From NCBI GenBank assembly GCA_951230915.1, contig OX579635.1, positions 8,494,001-8,558,000 on the forward strand: 64,000 nt of DNA, read 5' to 3'. The position numbers and the translations under genes are program-made. The notes under the pieces were generated by a model. The model was not told the DNA's origin. It saw only the letters and a program-made list of their open reading frames with translations, and did no database searches. The first letter of the stretch is position 1, and every line of letters begins with the position of its first letter. Source of the DNA: Antitrichia curtipendula (lineage: Eukaryota > Streptophyta > Bryopsida > Hypnales > Leucodontaceae). Below, in pieces: positions 34,151 through 48,266 of this stretch.

Positions 34151-37100
34151 TCAACTTACTCGACCAAGTTCAACGAGCGGGGGTAGGAATCCTATTCCTG
34201 GAGGAGGTTTGATGTACTTTCCCAGCGACTTTTGCCTATTCTTATTCCTCATTCGAACCAACTTCTCCTTCAGCTTCTGTTTCTTTTCCTGCTTCAATCT
34301 AAAACGCTCCTGCCGCTCACGATCAGCAATCCCTTGCCAATACACCTCACCTGTTTGTGGCCACAACCACCTTTCCCTCGGATGGTCTCCATCATCAGCT
34401 GCCTCTGCAAGGTCTTCATCTATGGACTTGAGGGTATTCAAACTGAAAAATTTAACCCACATTTTACCATGACGTGATTCTAGTACGTGCTGCTCTTCCA
34501 TATTTCCAGTTCGAGGATCTACATAAATCATACGCCGGGCGCTGTGATATGCCCACACGTTGACGAGTCCTTCCAGCAGCCGACAATAGCACTGCTGACC
34601 CTACAAGAGAAGAGGAACGGGCATACACCATGATTAATCCACTGCTAAGAAAAGAAAATTTCAAGTGAGGCATACCATGTGATTCAACTTTCACAAGCGG
34701 CAATGAGGACTTGACTTCATACCTCACGCTGAAACCTCACAAAACGACAGTTTCCAAGGTCACCATGTTCATTGTAATACTGGGAATCCAGTGCATCCAC
34801 AAATATCCTGTCAAGCACAAACTTAGACAACATCAATAATCATATCGGTCACAAAATGATGGCATGTGAAATACGGGAAGCATTCTGGCCAAAGATTTTA
34901 TTGCCAAAAATACAAAGACCACAGTCAAAAGACTAATCAGAAGTTCTGAGATGTACAACTCTCGAAATTTTTGACGTCGTTTACAAGAGGTGTACAACAT
35001 ACGAGTCCCATTCAACTATGGTGTCCGGAAGATGGGGCGACGAGAAGGCCGAGGTGCGACACGAGATACTTCAAAACATTGCCATTCCAGCCTCACATGC
35101 TTACTGAGAGCTAGGGCATGCGTATCATGGCAAGAAATTACCTGGCAAACAGTACAAGCTCCACAAAAGACGATGTGGGCATAGCCCAGGAATGCAAGGC
35201 AGACCATGTACCACCATCAGCTGGCATTGGTGGTAAACGTGTCCAATTGGCAGGCAACCCATACATGCGCCTGAAAGACCCAGCGAAGGCCTCCCTGCAA
35301 ACACCCAGATGAACATTGTTTGTCAATTTCTCTTTCCGCTGCTCCTCCTCACATTTTGCAGACTAGAAAAACAATCATCTCTACAATCGACACGTCATCT
35401 CGACTAAAAACACAGCTCGCCCACATGCAGCGAAGCTTGATTTTTACCTAAGACTAAAACGGCAAATGGAAGATCTTAATTCTACTCTCTCCTTTCTACT
35501 GGCGATATGCTGGCATGATCCACAAATGGAATAATTGTCCTGCATTTAACAGAGAGCATCAAAAAAATTCTATCTCTCTTCAACCTCTTGAGCACGAAAA
35601 AAAATCCAACGAGAAGAAATCAAGTTTTGCCATACCTGCATTTGCCAGCATTGATAGAATCGCAGTAAGTCCAGAAATCCTCTGGTTGCTCCACAGGAGA
35701 ATTCCGGCGCGATGAACTGGCATGATCGTCGTGACGAGCCCAAAAGTAGACAGCATCCCCGTCCCTCCCATTAATCACAGCTTCGCTCAAGGCAGCTTCA
35801 GCTGTGATTGTTAAAGCAACCTAGATTCACATTTGACCTTGTCAACGAACTGGACTGATTACTACTTTATGACAAGTACATCCTGAACCATAACAGTCCG
35901 CGTAACAGCATCAAGAAGATAGCACCAGTGTCATCAGCATCACTATATCAATAAATAAACTTACATTTTTGCTTGATGCTCGCCAGTGCTGAAATCCGAT
36001 CCACGGGTGTTTGTGAAGGGAATCAATGCGATTGGCTATCGCAAAGAAGGTACCATATTCACACAATACCTTGCGATAATATGAGTCGTTCAGGAGGCCG
36101 GGCAATCGTTCTTGGGCGTCAACGTCGTCGTCCCCTGGACGCCTTCCACGTGTTGACTTCAAAAAAAAATTCAAAAAATCAAAAAAAATCAAATCAGAGA
36201 AAACGCACTCCGCATATAGTTGAGGCTAGAAAATGAAGTCGTAATTTGATCGAATTCACATGTGAATATAGTCAGAAGGATGACTTCTAATGAGATCCAG
36301 ATAAGTCCAGCGTCCAATACACATCTTACCACATCTTTTCAGGGCATGGTTATCTCAAACTGGTGGTACTGCGTCAACTCAGGTGAAAGCTACGCTGAAA
36401 CAGATAACTCATTTTTAAAATACCTTCATTTGACGACCCCAGTCAACCTCTTCAAAACTATGAACTTCTGCGCAAACTAGAACCTAATTGACAAGATGAG
36501 AAACTTAGTCAAGGGGTTCTGATTCTCACTAACGTGTACATTGTGAAATTACTTACCAGACTCACTCCTCGATAGAGCGTGTTGTCATTGTGAAGGAACG
36601 CCCATGCACCTTCTCCATGATAAGGTTCATATATGCACAAGGGTTGTCCGCTGCGTTGAATTTCTGCATCAGATCGTTCTTTCAAGTCATCCTTGTGCAC
36701 CTCTGTCTTCTTTACCATCTTCGCGACATCCTCCCAAGTAGATCGAAGCTGTACTTTCCTATCGTCGAGCTGCAGAGAGAAAACAGGAGACAAATTTCTT
36801 AAGAGAAGCGTACATATCTGAAATAGTTTGCCATTCACCCGACGATGACGCAAAATTTCCAAAAATTCTAGAAGTTCAGTGGAGACCCCAAGCTCAAGTA
36901 AAATGTCAATCAGTTCTTTTTTCGTTTTGTAGAACTCAAAAGATGCAAAATAGTTGCTTCTAATCATGATCCAAGTGCAAGTTAAAGTACGTAGATAAAA
37001 ACGGACGTACCTCCTCCTGCTCCATTCGTTCTTCTTCTAGATCCTTCTCCACTGCTTTTGCTTCTTCCAGATCGAGACCACTCACGAAATCCCAGTCGTC

Positions 37101-40100
37101 AATCGACTTAACAAAGTCAACTTTGTCATCGATATTCTGAACTTCGCCACTGTTCAGTGGATGCTGCAGCATCCACTGATGCTCCAACATCTCGATTATT
37201 CCAGAACCCACCTCATTCTCTTGAAGCAAAGGCTCCTCCGTACGGGACTGCAAAGACTCCAGGAAAGGAGCACCTCCTGGGAGAAAAGTATCCCAGCACC
37301 ATTGTCCTTTCAACCTCTTCATGGCTTCATCTAATGTTCGGGGTAGTTCTGCTTCAACAGGGAATTCTAGTATGCTCTCCAAAAGTTCCCCATAACTTAG
37401 ACTCACATTTGAAGCAAACATATTCTGAGCTTTGTAGTGACCAATCGAAGCAATCGCAGCCACTGACTTGTCGGTTAGAACACGTACAATAGCCTTACTA
37501 AGTTTCAAGTCATCTCCCACTGGAAAGAGAAAACCACTTTTTCCATCTACAATCTGTGTCACACGATAACATTTTCAATAAAAGTCTGGATGTCATTTCC
37601 AATCTAATTTCCAAAAGCATCAGAATGCCACAACTAAACATTTCAACACGCACCATGACTAATACAAACAACCTGAAAGTTACTCCGCTAAATGACTTAC
37701 GCATCAAAATCTAAACACGGACTCCACCAGCGCATGTCAATAATGTAATTCCACCACTCCACCCATCCAATCTTACTTGCTCTCGAAACGCCCTCCGATT
37801 TGGTGCGATCACAGGACGCAGCAAGCTCATGGCTCGAATCAGAATCGGTGGGAACGCCTGTTCATCTCGGAACGAGCCATACACAACAGCATCCGCCATC
37901 CATAACGTGCCTGTAACATCTTCATCAGCACCGACATAACGAACTGTACCATTCTCCAATCCAAGATGCTCTGCCATAACCTGTCGGCGCAACTCAGTAA
38001 GCATCATCAAAAACCACACTACCCCTGGTTTGAAAATACCCACTGGTTCCAAAAAACACACTATTCATTCATGCCAAAACTAGAGTGTCGCTCATAATAG
38101 TATAATCTAACAAAGAATGTTGCCTATTTAGTAGCCGCATGTAATCTTCTAAGCTTCTGGTATGAAAACACGTCGGATGGATTAGTACAGAAAAAATAGA
38201 CATCATGAATCTATTACCTGTACAGTAGCGCCGTAGCTACCTGACTGGCTACCATGGCCAACGATCAAAAGCTGAACACGCCTACCATCTTTTCGCGACG
38301 CAAAACCAAGTTTTAATATGGCCCTTGCCAACGCTCGCATCACAAGAGCATGCTCTCTCCACAACCCTTGGTATGGGAAAGGGCTTCCCACAACAGCGAT
38401 CACGGAGTCATCAGGCCGCAATCTATGTTGTGCCCTTAGGCTTTCTCGAGAATGTGTAAGCTTATATTCCTGGGCCGTCCAAACTTCTACAGGCGACCCT
38501 GGAATGACGAAAAAATTTCCAGTGTCTAGCAAAGTATAAATCATCTGCAAGGACACATACCCTCATGAGAACAGAAGCAGCCAGAATTAAATTCCTCTAC
38601 CCAAACCTACCTAAAATGATGCAAATATAGAGATACAAAAATCAGCTGCAATTGGCTCAGAAGTAGTCCATATTATCCCCCTGGTTTGATGGTCATGAAT
38701 ATCAACGAAAGTATTTTAATCTATAGCAGTACTCATTGATATGTTAATCAGCGTTTTTGCAAAAGATCCCCAATTAGATTCACATTAATAATAGATTACT
38801 GTTTAACAATAATCTCGCATAATGTTAATATCGAGCTAATGCCCTATTAGATTAAGTTAATGCCGACGGAATGCTAACCAAATAGTTTTCTATGTGATAT
38901 CAAGTGAATGCCAATAAAAGTAACACCACACAAACGTTAATTCAAACCATTTGTATTACACTAACAATAACTCAAAGGAGGACTTCATGAATCTAAAGTC
39001 TATAAATTTAACACAGAACTATGTGAATCTAATGGGGGACGGATATCTATTCCTACGTTAATAACGAACGATAGAAATTTAGATCACGCTACTAAGCACA
39101 ACAGGAGTAGGCACACTTGCAGATTCAAGTTGGATATTCGAATAAATGTCTGAATTGAGTAAGCGAAGTATGGACATGAATACATAGCGGACAGCCTACT
39201 ATGTGATCAGTTGAGAGGTCAGCAATCTGTCTCGATAATGCGGCATATGCCACTAAACAATTATTTATGCAGTAAAAGCTTAAAATTAGTGTGACCCTCA
39301 ATTAATCACATAGGAAATTTACTCGGAAAAATAGATTAGTGACTTGGTGCCAGAGGGCGACATAGCCCATGTGGAGATTACCGGAAGTGCATAATCTTGA
39401 AAAACAACTACGTCGGCCCGTTTGAAACTATGTCTCCAGTCCGATATGAGTCCCTCTGCAGCTACTGAATCGTAATCTCCAAGACGCCGTCCTAACGAAT
39501 CATCGGCGATTACCCATACAACTGGTATATTTATGAAGGGCTCCTGAGCAAGACTGGATCAACATATCACAGTTAGCTGTAGAGTCTCAAGCTTCGAAAA
39601 GGCATATGCATTTGCAAGATCGCGCAGCGGCAGAAAACTGGAGAGCAAAAATGAAATGATCTGTTCATCCGTTCATAGAACTTAGGATCGCCCTTGGGAC
39701 AGGCAAAAAAAGACATACCTATTTAAGATAGCCTTTGTGTCCACGGAAAATGCAATCACACCTTCATAGCTGCACAACATGAGAACACTCAATAAGTATG
39801 ACAGGACTCCATGGATTCTTACCAACCAGGTGTTCATATTTGACAAAACTTAACAGTGACGCAAGGTCCACGAATATTTTCAGATTGAATAAACGCAACT
39901 CCCCTTCCTTTCTCCAATTCACTCCATAATTTCTGCACTCTGATGTTGTAGGGAACCAAGTAGCAATAAAAGAAATCTTCTTGTTTGGTTGGCCGTAATG
40001 CAGTACTCACTTTAGCCAGTCGACACTTGTTACATTGTTGACTTTCAGTTGCCTGACAGGCACTCCTAACGCCTCCCAAGTGGATCGAAGTTCACCATCT

Positions 40101-41801
40101 TTCAAAGTATGCACCTACAGAGTTTTTCAGTGAAGCATCCTCAAACTTCCGTATCAATCAATGAAGATAATATTGAAGATGAAGCTCATACTCAAAGAGG
40201 GCATCGTATTGGAGTCGAATTGTAGAGATGGACAGTTTGAATCGGTTTTATCAATCCATGAAGCAGTTCACGAATGTCATTCAAGATGCACGCCGTCAGC
40301 GTTCGTAGTTAAAGAATGAAGTCTTAGTGGCTTTCGGCAAAGAGAAAAGCATTAAATCATCAACCTAACCAAAAAATGAGGTTCTGACAACCAGTTGCGG
40401 TCGAGCACATAGGAGTTGTACAACGCAGGTTTACCTCTAGATTGTAGCCTAGTTCTTGTAGTCCTGTCGCGACTGTGAGCAGGTACAGAGAGAGAGGATT
40501 CATCGCAAGATTTGAACATACCTGCAAGGGTTCGAAAAACATGACTCAAAATCGAGAAATGCTTGAAATTCGGAATCGAATCAACATCATTCACAGTTTT
40601 CTCCCACCTTAATTCTTCTCTATCCAGAAATTAGAGAGGATACGGTCGAAGAGTGCCAAATGTTCCATAAATTAACCCCTTCGCACTACCTCTACAATTG
40701 TGCCCTAGCACAAGGCATGCTCAATTGAACAGAACGGTTTTCTTTGCGTACTTTTGCAAATTTATTGACTCAAAGGACTGCAATATGTTATCTATGGTTG
40801 GCGAATACCAACGAGCTCCCCAAAACTTCAGCTGAAGTTCAAAACGATTGCCTACATAAAACACTGTTACTAGGCCAAAATTCCCGAAAATATTAGCCCT
40901 ACATGATTGGTAACGAGAAAATCCACGTCAAGAGAGCAGTTACAATTCAACTGGTAAATTCCTCGCAGAAATCGAAAGAGGAAAATGTCGCCGATCTCAC
41001 TGCAATTGCGGACGACTAGCACCTTTGGGAGACTGCTTATCATTTTTTTAGCTCTGAAACCGTGATCAATCACAGCAAGAATCTCCATAAAAAGTAAAAC
41101 TATCAGCCGCTCCGTCACCTCACAAAACACTCTTGCACTAAATCGCTTCCTCGCGATGAACGAGAAGCTCTCGAAAAGGATTTTATGCATACCAAAGCAA
41201 GCCGCGGCAATCGCACAGGAAATCGTGCTTCTTTCCTCAACTCAGCTACAGTCGCTCTCCCTTTCGACAATAGCAATCGCTCCACGACGTTGCGAGGCAC
41301 AAATCTTATATCGCCACCCGAAGTTGCCTGTTCCGTTCCAAACACTCGGGGAAAAATCTCCAGGGATTCCGCTTGCAGGTCCGTATGCCGAAACAGAAGG
41401 AACACGAATCCATGGGTGACAGTTTCAATGAGAAAAAAAACCGCCACGAAGGAGATAAGGACTCGGTAGAAGTTGGTCGATGACTTCCAAATCCTCGCTC
41501 TCTCCCCGACACTCGTTCTCCTATTCGAATCACCACTGCTCTTGACCCTATGCAGAGACCCGGTACCATTACCGCTAACATGATAACTGTGATTTTCCTG
41601 GTTTTGATTCAGCACATCAAATCCTTCTCCAACCACAACCGCAATTGTCTCCCCGGGTCTACAACCTGTCTGATGAGGTCTCCTGAGCGGGTAGCTAGCC
41701 GAGCGCTGATGACGAGGCTTCTCCGATGGTGATTCATTATTCGAGTTGCTGCTCGACGCCTCCGATGTCACAGCGGACGAGTCGTCCATTCCATTTGCCA
41801 A
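34151..41801 (-). CDS. Large membrane-anchored GT4-like glycosyltransferase family protein
   Basis: Exons (minus) are 41801-41193, 40521-40435, 40114-40011, 39769-39719, 39553-39382, 38544-38218, 37980-37777, 37553-37011, 36769-36557, 36156-35965, 35820-35636, 35294-35142, 34807-34723 and 34600-34151. All are GT-AG and in phase, giving 1124 aa. Residues 1-110 are Ser-rich and cytosolic; 111-137 form one membrane helix (FYRVLISFVAVFFLIETVTH), so a type II Golgi protein is likely. GT4-type features are PRLAL, ADVVVFQDYALP, FVIPGSPVEVW, the EQAFPPILIRAMS donor-site segment (about 490-502) and DGKSGFLFPVGD. The C-terminal half, with GQPLCIYEPYHGEGAWAFLH, PWIGFQHWRASSKN and AEAADDGDHPRERWLWP, matches plant proteins of the At5g04480/At4g01210 type. 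The sugar donor and acceptor are unknown. The stop is formed by reading through a perfect GTAAGT, so the last residues are uncertain. Confidence 0.88.
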
Positions 41802-42303
41802 TCAACACCCTCCGAAGTGAACAACACACCTCTCGATCAACGAACTAAAAAAGAAAAAGATACGCTCCACAACCTCAGAAATCAGCGCGAAAGTTCACTG
41901 AATTGGCATTTTAAAAGCTACATAAGAAATCACACGCGTAACGATCGAAAAAGCGCACGCAACAGACTCAGAAATTCGATCAAATGGAGCGTCTGCAAGG
42001 CGCGGGAGCAAAGTTGCGCGCGCGTCAAGGCCGTCGCAGAACATACAGAGTCCGAGGAGACAAAGCAGCCGCACTCGATGCAGTCGGAGCATGGCCCATC
42101 TATGGTCATGCCCCGTCATTATGGCCATGTCTGGGCATCGCATCGCATAGCATCTATTAATAACTTACTGCAAGCCCCCGTTTCCACCAGTTAAATTGAT
42201 TAAATTACCATAACTCAAGCTCGCATTCCAATATTATCATAGTGCTACTTCTTTTTCTTCTTTTTCTGTTTTCCTTTATTCCTCACTCGCTTCTTGGATC
42301 ACA
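41802..42303. promoter_or_regulatory. Upstream region of the glycosyltransferase gene
   Basis: This should hold the promoter and 5' UTR. A plus-strand frame at 41817-42194 and its minus counterpart have no domain and are most likely chance frames in the leader. Confidence 0.35.
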
Positions 42304-42585
42304 TAAGGTAGTATGCTCTTAAAGTGCCACTGACCTTAAACCGCCATCTACACCCTGTGTACATCTCCAGAATCAATTCTGTACCTATGTGGAAGAAACA
42401 CTTTTAGAACCAAACTTTGCTCCTTAATAACTTTTGCATATAGTATCCAAATGTCCCATTCTTTGGTGCGCTGGAACCTCCTTTCAGTTGCCAACAAGAG
42501 CATATGAAAATTTGACCAATTTAATAATAGTAACTAGGCTCAGTAACAAAAAGTAGCGGTTTTGGGGGTACCCACCTTGGATGTT
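42304..42585. repeat. Family E left end plus dispersed 205-bp repeat, copy 2
   Basis: It begins TAAGGTAGTATGCTCTTAAA, matching the tips at 15441 and 55199. From 42391 to 42585 it carries the repeat seen at 17313-17520. The right tip reads only CCACCTTGG and is diverged. Confidence 0.5.
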
Positions 42586-42789
42586 ACTTTACTTCAATAA
42601 TAGCTTAACCCCTGACTGAGAGTCTAAATTAAAAATTGAAATTCAACTTTAACCAATCAAAGTAATTTCTTTCTAATACTCCCTTTGTTTCTGAACTGAA
42701 TGATACCAATGCTCCTTTGTATTTTACAAAGAAAACAGTAGTAGTATTTTAAAAGAGAGTGAGTAAAATATATATATATGAAATCTTCA

Positions 42790-43420
42790 TTAATCCCTAA
42801 ATGCTCAAGGCACCAAATTCTAGTGTCAACAATATTTTGAAGTTGAATAAGATCCAACTAAGTTGCTATTTTTAGTAGTTTATATTTTTGACAAATTCTT
42901 TTTGAAGTTTAGTTTAAGCATCTAAAATCCGATTTTGAAAATGATTGATTATGATTTTTCTATTCAAAATTATGTGAAAGGGGGGCTATTGCAATCTTGA
43001 CTTTCTATAGCATTGAGGGCTCTTGGAAATGAGACACAAATACACTAGATCTTGGAGAAAAAATCACATTAGAAATTTATTTAAAAAAAATTGTAGAGTA
43101 GATTTTGAGAAGTCATAAACTAACTAGAGTTATGTATGTTAGGCCCTTCAACCTCTTAATTTTTTGGTGACTAACTTTTTGGATTTGACATGTGAAAACT
43201 GAGAGCTAAAAGATTTTTATAGTTTTAACACCCTCGTGATCAAACATTTTAATCTTTCAATCCTTAAATGATATTGTGTTCTTTTCTTTTCCTATGTGAT
43301 CTCCAACATGTCCAATTTGAATTTGTATAGTTACAATTCAAAAAAAATTGATATAACTTATCAAAATTTTGTTTTTTTGTTCAATTTAGAGCAAATTCGA
43401 AGAAGCTCAAAATAGGCCTT
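42790..43420. mobile_element. TTAA-type element, family C copy 2, right end lost
   Basis: It starts TTAATCCCTAAATGCTCAAG and follows the same order of motifs as 7886-8541 (GTGTCAAC, CACTAGATCTTGGAGAAAAA, AGTAGATTTTGAGAAG, TTTGTTCAATTTAGAGCAAA). No matching right terminus is present. Confidence 0.5.
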
Positions 43421-44920
43421 GGACGATTACAGATAACTTCATTGCTCAAGAGACAAATGGTCCTCTAAATAGAGTTTGACATGTTCTTACAATTTAACAT
43501 GTGCAAATTTTTCCATTACCGGTACACATGTGTACAATATGAAAATGTATATGGAAGGGGCAAGTAGAGAGAGTCAAGTGTAATTTTACAATTTAAGAAG
43601 ATAAGACATGGCTTCATTTTACTGCTCATATACTAAGTTGCCCTATATTAAATAATAGCACGGCACTAGTAGATAGTGCTTATGTACATGAAACTATATA
43701 TGAATATAAATAAAAATAGAATAAATTTTAGACCTTCTTTTATTTTTAATTAGAAAAATACAAAATATACTAAAGAAGCATCCAAGGAACTAATCCCTTA
43801 TGGAATCACCCTATATCCTCATGGAAACAAATAAATTAAAAAAAAAAAAATCATAAGAAAACATGATATTTCCTCTATCTCAAAATAATACTGGTATTTA
43901 TTTGTATTTTACAAAGGAAACACACAGGTATTATTTTGAGACAAAGGGAGTATATTGTAAGAGACTTTGCTATTTTCTTGTGCCTTTAAAATTATACATT
44001 TCAACTCATATGGAGAGAGTGAAAGGATGTTACAAAAAAATTAACCTAATTTGAATGACAAAGTTTTTAAATCCTTTGTTAAAGCTTTTATCATATTAGT
44101 TTTTTGGCTTTTATATATAATGTTTTTTTTAAAGAATGAAAACAAAGTTGGAGGGCAATTTTTCTATAGATTCTCAACTTCATTCTCCAGAAAAAAAATG
44201 CACTTTAAGAAAAGTTTTTTTTTCTTTAACTTCATTTTTGAAGTTTTGGCATATTGATCTATCTTTTAGATGGATATTTTTACTTTAAAGCATAAGGAAA
44301 AATACTTTAATAAAATAGTTACTTACCCCCAACTATCCAAGTATTAGCCTTGGATTTGAATTGTCAACAAGCTAAAATCCGAAAATTTATAAAAGTGGTG
44401 GCTACATATCCACCTTTTTATTTGGGACCTCAATTGGTTGCCAGTTTTATCATTTTTTTTTTCTTTTGGTTATTTATCCTCCATTTTCACACCTCAACTA
44501 GGATTTTTTTCTTAATGCACTAGCTAATTGAACTAATGGACAATTCTCCTTGAACATTGGCTTAAGGCTACAACATTCTATAACCAGACAATGGTCCACC
44601 CCATGTTAGGAAAGGTATTATGCTTCACTAGCTACCAGGGATGGACTTACCAGTTAATGCAATTGGCATAACATTGTATAACCAAACAATGGGTGTCTCC
44701 ATGTTGGGATGGTATTATGCCTTCCTAGATGTCCAAGAGAGATTTTTCATTATTTCAGAGATTGGGATTGGTTGAATAACCATCAATAAGATAGTTTTGT
44801 TCATTCTAATTTAGGGGTCTCCTTTTCAAAGGATGCAAAAGGGGCCGCTACCTCATTGGTAAACAAATGTTATGTCATGACTCACCACTAGCATATTGAG
44901 TATTGACTCTCCAATACCAA
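43421..44920. other. AT-rich intergenic DNA
   Basis: No gene is seen. At 44570-44720 a motif of about 40 bp (ACATTCTATAACCAGACAAT / ACATTGTATAACCAAACAAT) occurs twice and recurs near 46115, indicating dispersed repeat remnants. Confidence 0.35.
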
Positions 44921-46104
44921 TTAACCCCCAAAGGATCATTTGTCCCTAGAAGATCGTTATTATGCGAGCATAAGAGTGTGAGCCCATGAGCCTAGAATAC
45001 TACACACCTATAACATAGGTATATATACTATAGAAATCGCCTATGATTATAGAGTATATATATTATAAATACCCATATTATAGGTGTTTATAATACATAT
45101 ACCTTTTGTAGTGTGGGATATCTATATTATAGGTACCTATATTGTAGGCTCAATGCTCACAAGCTCGCATTCTTGGGCTCACATACTAGCACCATTGCTT
45201 ATCCCTATGGAAGACAAGTGGAATTTTGGGCATGTACCTACGGTCTCATTTTTTGTCCTAATTTTTTGAAACTTTTCTTGATGATAGAAAAATTGATTAG
45301 CTTCATGGGAATATAATTATTTTTTCAATCAGTGCTTGAGAACAAAATTTATTTCAAATCAATGGAGAAGGGGGGAAAAGTGGACAACAAGAAAAATTCA
45401 AAATTTTGAATTTGAGTTTTTTTGAATTTTTTTACTTATAGATTTTATTTTTGTCTAAATAGAAAGCTTTGATTCATTCCATTTGAATTTGTTATGAGAA
45501 AGTTATGGACAATCTTATTTTTCGGGCAATTAGAGCATCTTCTTGAAACAATTACTCGTAGGATTCACTATGAATGCAATCTTTACAATTTTCAAAAAAG
45601 ATAAGTTCTACATGTTTTAGTTTGCTTGCTAGAACAATCTTACCATTGGAATTAGTGCATTTTAATTCCACTTTAGAGATATTAATAATTAAAATTTTCC
45701 TTCTTTTTTGTACTACTTCTACTTAATAAAATTTTAAAGTATGAAAATCAATTTTTTTTTGAATTTTTTTTTCCTCCTAGACTCTCAACTCAATTATCCA
45801 CCATAAAGATTTAAAGCTCAAAACTTTGTAGTGCAAAAAATTTACGTAAGAAGGTTCAAAGTCAAATTATCTAGTACCGCAATCTACTGAAAAATTTGTT
45901 TTTTTCCACTTTAAATGCAGATATCTTGCAATCTGTGCAGTCAAAATTTCTGAATTTTTTTCCACACATTTTCATACTAGTTAGGTATAAGATCCTTCAG
46001 TTAGACGTGGAAAAAAATTTCAATTTTTTTTAACTCTTTGTTATAGAAATGGCAGTTTTGATTGTTTTTTGGCAGAAAAATAGCCTTGGTCCTTTAGGGG
46101 TTAA
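44921..46104. mobile_element. TTAA-type (piggyBac-like) element, copy B4
   Basis: The ends are TTAACCCCCAAAGGATCA (left) and GGTCCTTTAGGGGTTAA (right), bounded by TTAA. The right half shares family B strings (ATATCTTGCAATCTGTGCAG, AAATTTCTGAATTTTTTTCC). A palindromic AT-rich segment at about 44965-45165 (ACCTATAACATAGGT, ACCCATATTATAGGTG, flanked by TGTGAGCCCATGAGCCTA and TAGGCTCAATGCTCACA) lies near the left end and may be an inserted or internal hairpin. Confidence 0.55.
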
Positions 46105-48266
46105 TCCAAATATTTGCATAACATTGTATAACTATGCAATGGTTGTCTCCATAATAGAAGGTATATATTATACCTCCCTTGATGCACAAGAGACTTTTCG
46201 TTAATTCAAGGATTGGGGGTGGATGAGGAGAGCCATCAATAAGACCAATTTTTTCAATACAAGGGCCCCGGGCTTTTTAAACAAGGCTTGAGTGGCATGA
46301 TTCCTTTGCTCATCTCCTGAAGTCATTCTAGGGAGACATATAAAATAAAAGAGCCCCTATTTTGTGTTGGATTCATTTATCTTCTACACCACTTCTAGCT
46401 AATTTGGGGCATGCGATTGCAAATATGAATTCAAAATTTTCAAATTTTATCATGCGTGCAATTCTATTTTTTTTAAATCAGCATTTTCCCTCTGGCACAA
46501 AAGCGAGGGGGGCGGTTCACCCCGGACTTTTTCAAAAAGGACCCTGCCTCTGCCGAGGGCTTGCACCTCTGATTAAGGTGTACTTTTTTCCTTACCAATG
46601 GAATTTGTCCATGTGTTTATAAAAAGAATAGAAAAAGACCCTGCCTCATTGGTAAACAAAATGTTATGTCTCCTGAGTGTTGACTAATAAGTTGAGCCAT
46701 TTTCGAAAGCCCTTTTCTACACACCAAATTCAACAAATCCTTGTTGAATGTGTTCCCCAGTCAGAGCTCGGAAGGAAGACTTTGCTGTGATTTCTCCCTG
46801 AATTCCTGCCAAATGGGGGAGCATATACCTGCAAATGGCAGACTTCAGGGTCAGTAATATCCCAGGCAACAAGGCTATTATGGGGGGGGCAATGTTTCGC
46901 TTCACATGCCTACCCCAAGTAAACACGAGGCCTAGCCCTGCTGTGGTGAAATTTTTTGAATACATAGGTAAGGAAAAGTGATCAAGTAATAATAATAATC
47001 AGCGTAATAATAGGGTCGAGTACTGTACTGGCGTTGTACTGTACTGCGATACTCAACTGGAATGGCGGGCCTGGAAAAAATTGATGAAAAATGGGGCGAA
47101 TGTACTGTTCCATGGGCGAAATTCGGGGACTCACCGACGCAGGGCCCGGTATCAGAGCCAGTACACCGGGTACCACGGGGGTCATTTCATGTACGTAGGG
47201 GACGACAGTTTGGGGGGAGACAGAGACATCCCAGGTCCAGGACGGCTCCGAAATAGGCGTTAAGGTTGACTCACTTGACTGGCTGTTCCTAGCTATTAGA
47301 AGAAAAAAAATCATCAATGTGTTATGGCCGAAAAAGAAAAGAAATATTCTTATTGTACCCCCATTGACGCTTTTTCCTATCTTTGAAATAAAAAGTGCGC
47401 AAAATGTCTCTTCAACCGGATAATTTTGGCCAAGCTCCAGATAGCAAAAATATTATGGCATCTTCTGGCACCCACCAAGATTTAGTAGCAGGCTACCGGT
47501 ATTTGTGAAGGATGAAGAGGAGACGATTATCATTGTCGTCAGTTTGGACGGTTCTAGACCACATTAAGTAGTGAGTAGTAAGTGTAGGCAGGGCATTTCG
47601 CAATATAAAAGGCCGACGAGGAGGGCAGAGCCTGACGAGGAGGCACTTTATATTGCAAAATGCTCAACAACGACAGGCATTACCCGACGTAAATCACAAC
47701 TAGGAAATCAACAAAACAAGATGAAACACTCGAGATGAAAAGTTATAGTTGGATGAAAAATCCGTAATGCAAGTTTTGTCCGTGTAATCGAGCATTACGA
47801 CTGATTGCATTGCAGAAGCCTCCCAGAAAATGAATGGGCGATTTTTTGGGAGTGGTTTACGAGATGAGGGATGGAAGCTGTTCATCCATGACTGATTCCA
47901 TCCATGAATGGTTGGTTGTGGGATGGATGGAATCAGTAAGTATGAACCCTGTGATTCTTAAATTTCTGGGTTTTGTGAAAAGCAAGATCCTTATGGCAAC
48001 ACCAAGTAATAACTTAAAGCTTGTGACAGGGACTTGTTTGTAGTTGGATCATGTTATTGTTGTTGTACTGTACAGTAATGCCATAGGCTGTAAGTTTATG
48101 GGTAGAACAAATTCAATGAGAACGTGACGGACAACCTCATGACTCATCTGATTAATAGGATACTGACCTATCCAGCCTGTGGGTCTCATGAAATCATGTT
48201 ACTAACTGTATTTTTGTTTTATTTGAGGTGACTGTGTTCCTGTAAACAAGGTGTGGAAGTCTCATA
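46105..48266. other. Intergenic region with unassigned open frames
   Basis: Minus-strand frames at 46965-46717 (ending GEHIQQGFVEFGV) and 47317-46982 are uninterrupted but have no family I can name and no clear exon partners. 46300-46530 resembles part of the 57267-57462 MITE. At 47589-47663 a hairpin (GCATTTCGCAATATAAA / TTTATATTGCAAAATGC) encloses two GACGAGGAGG words. Confidence 0.35.

Noticed and set aside
41817..42194. 125-codon plus-strand ORF
   Set aside because: Lies in the leader of the oppositely oriented glycosyltransferase gene, with no motif and no splice partners.
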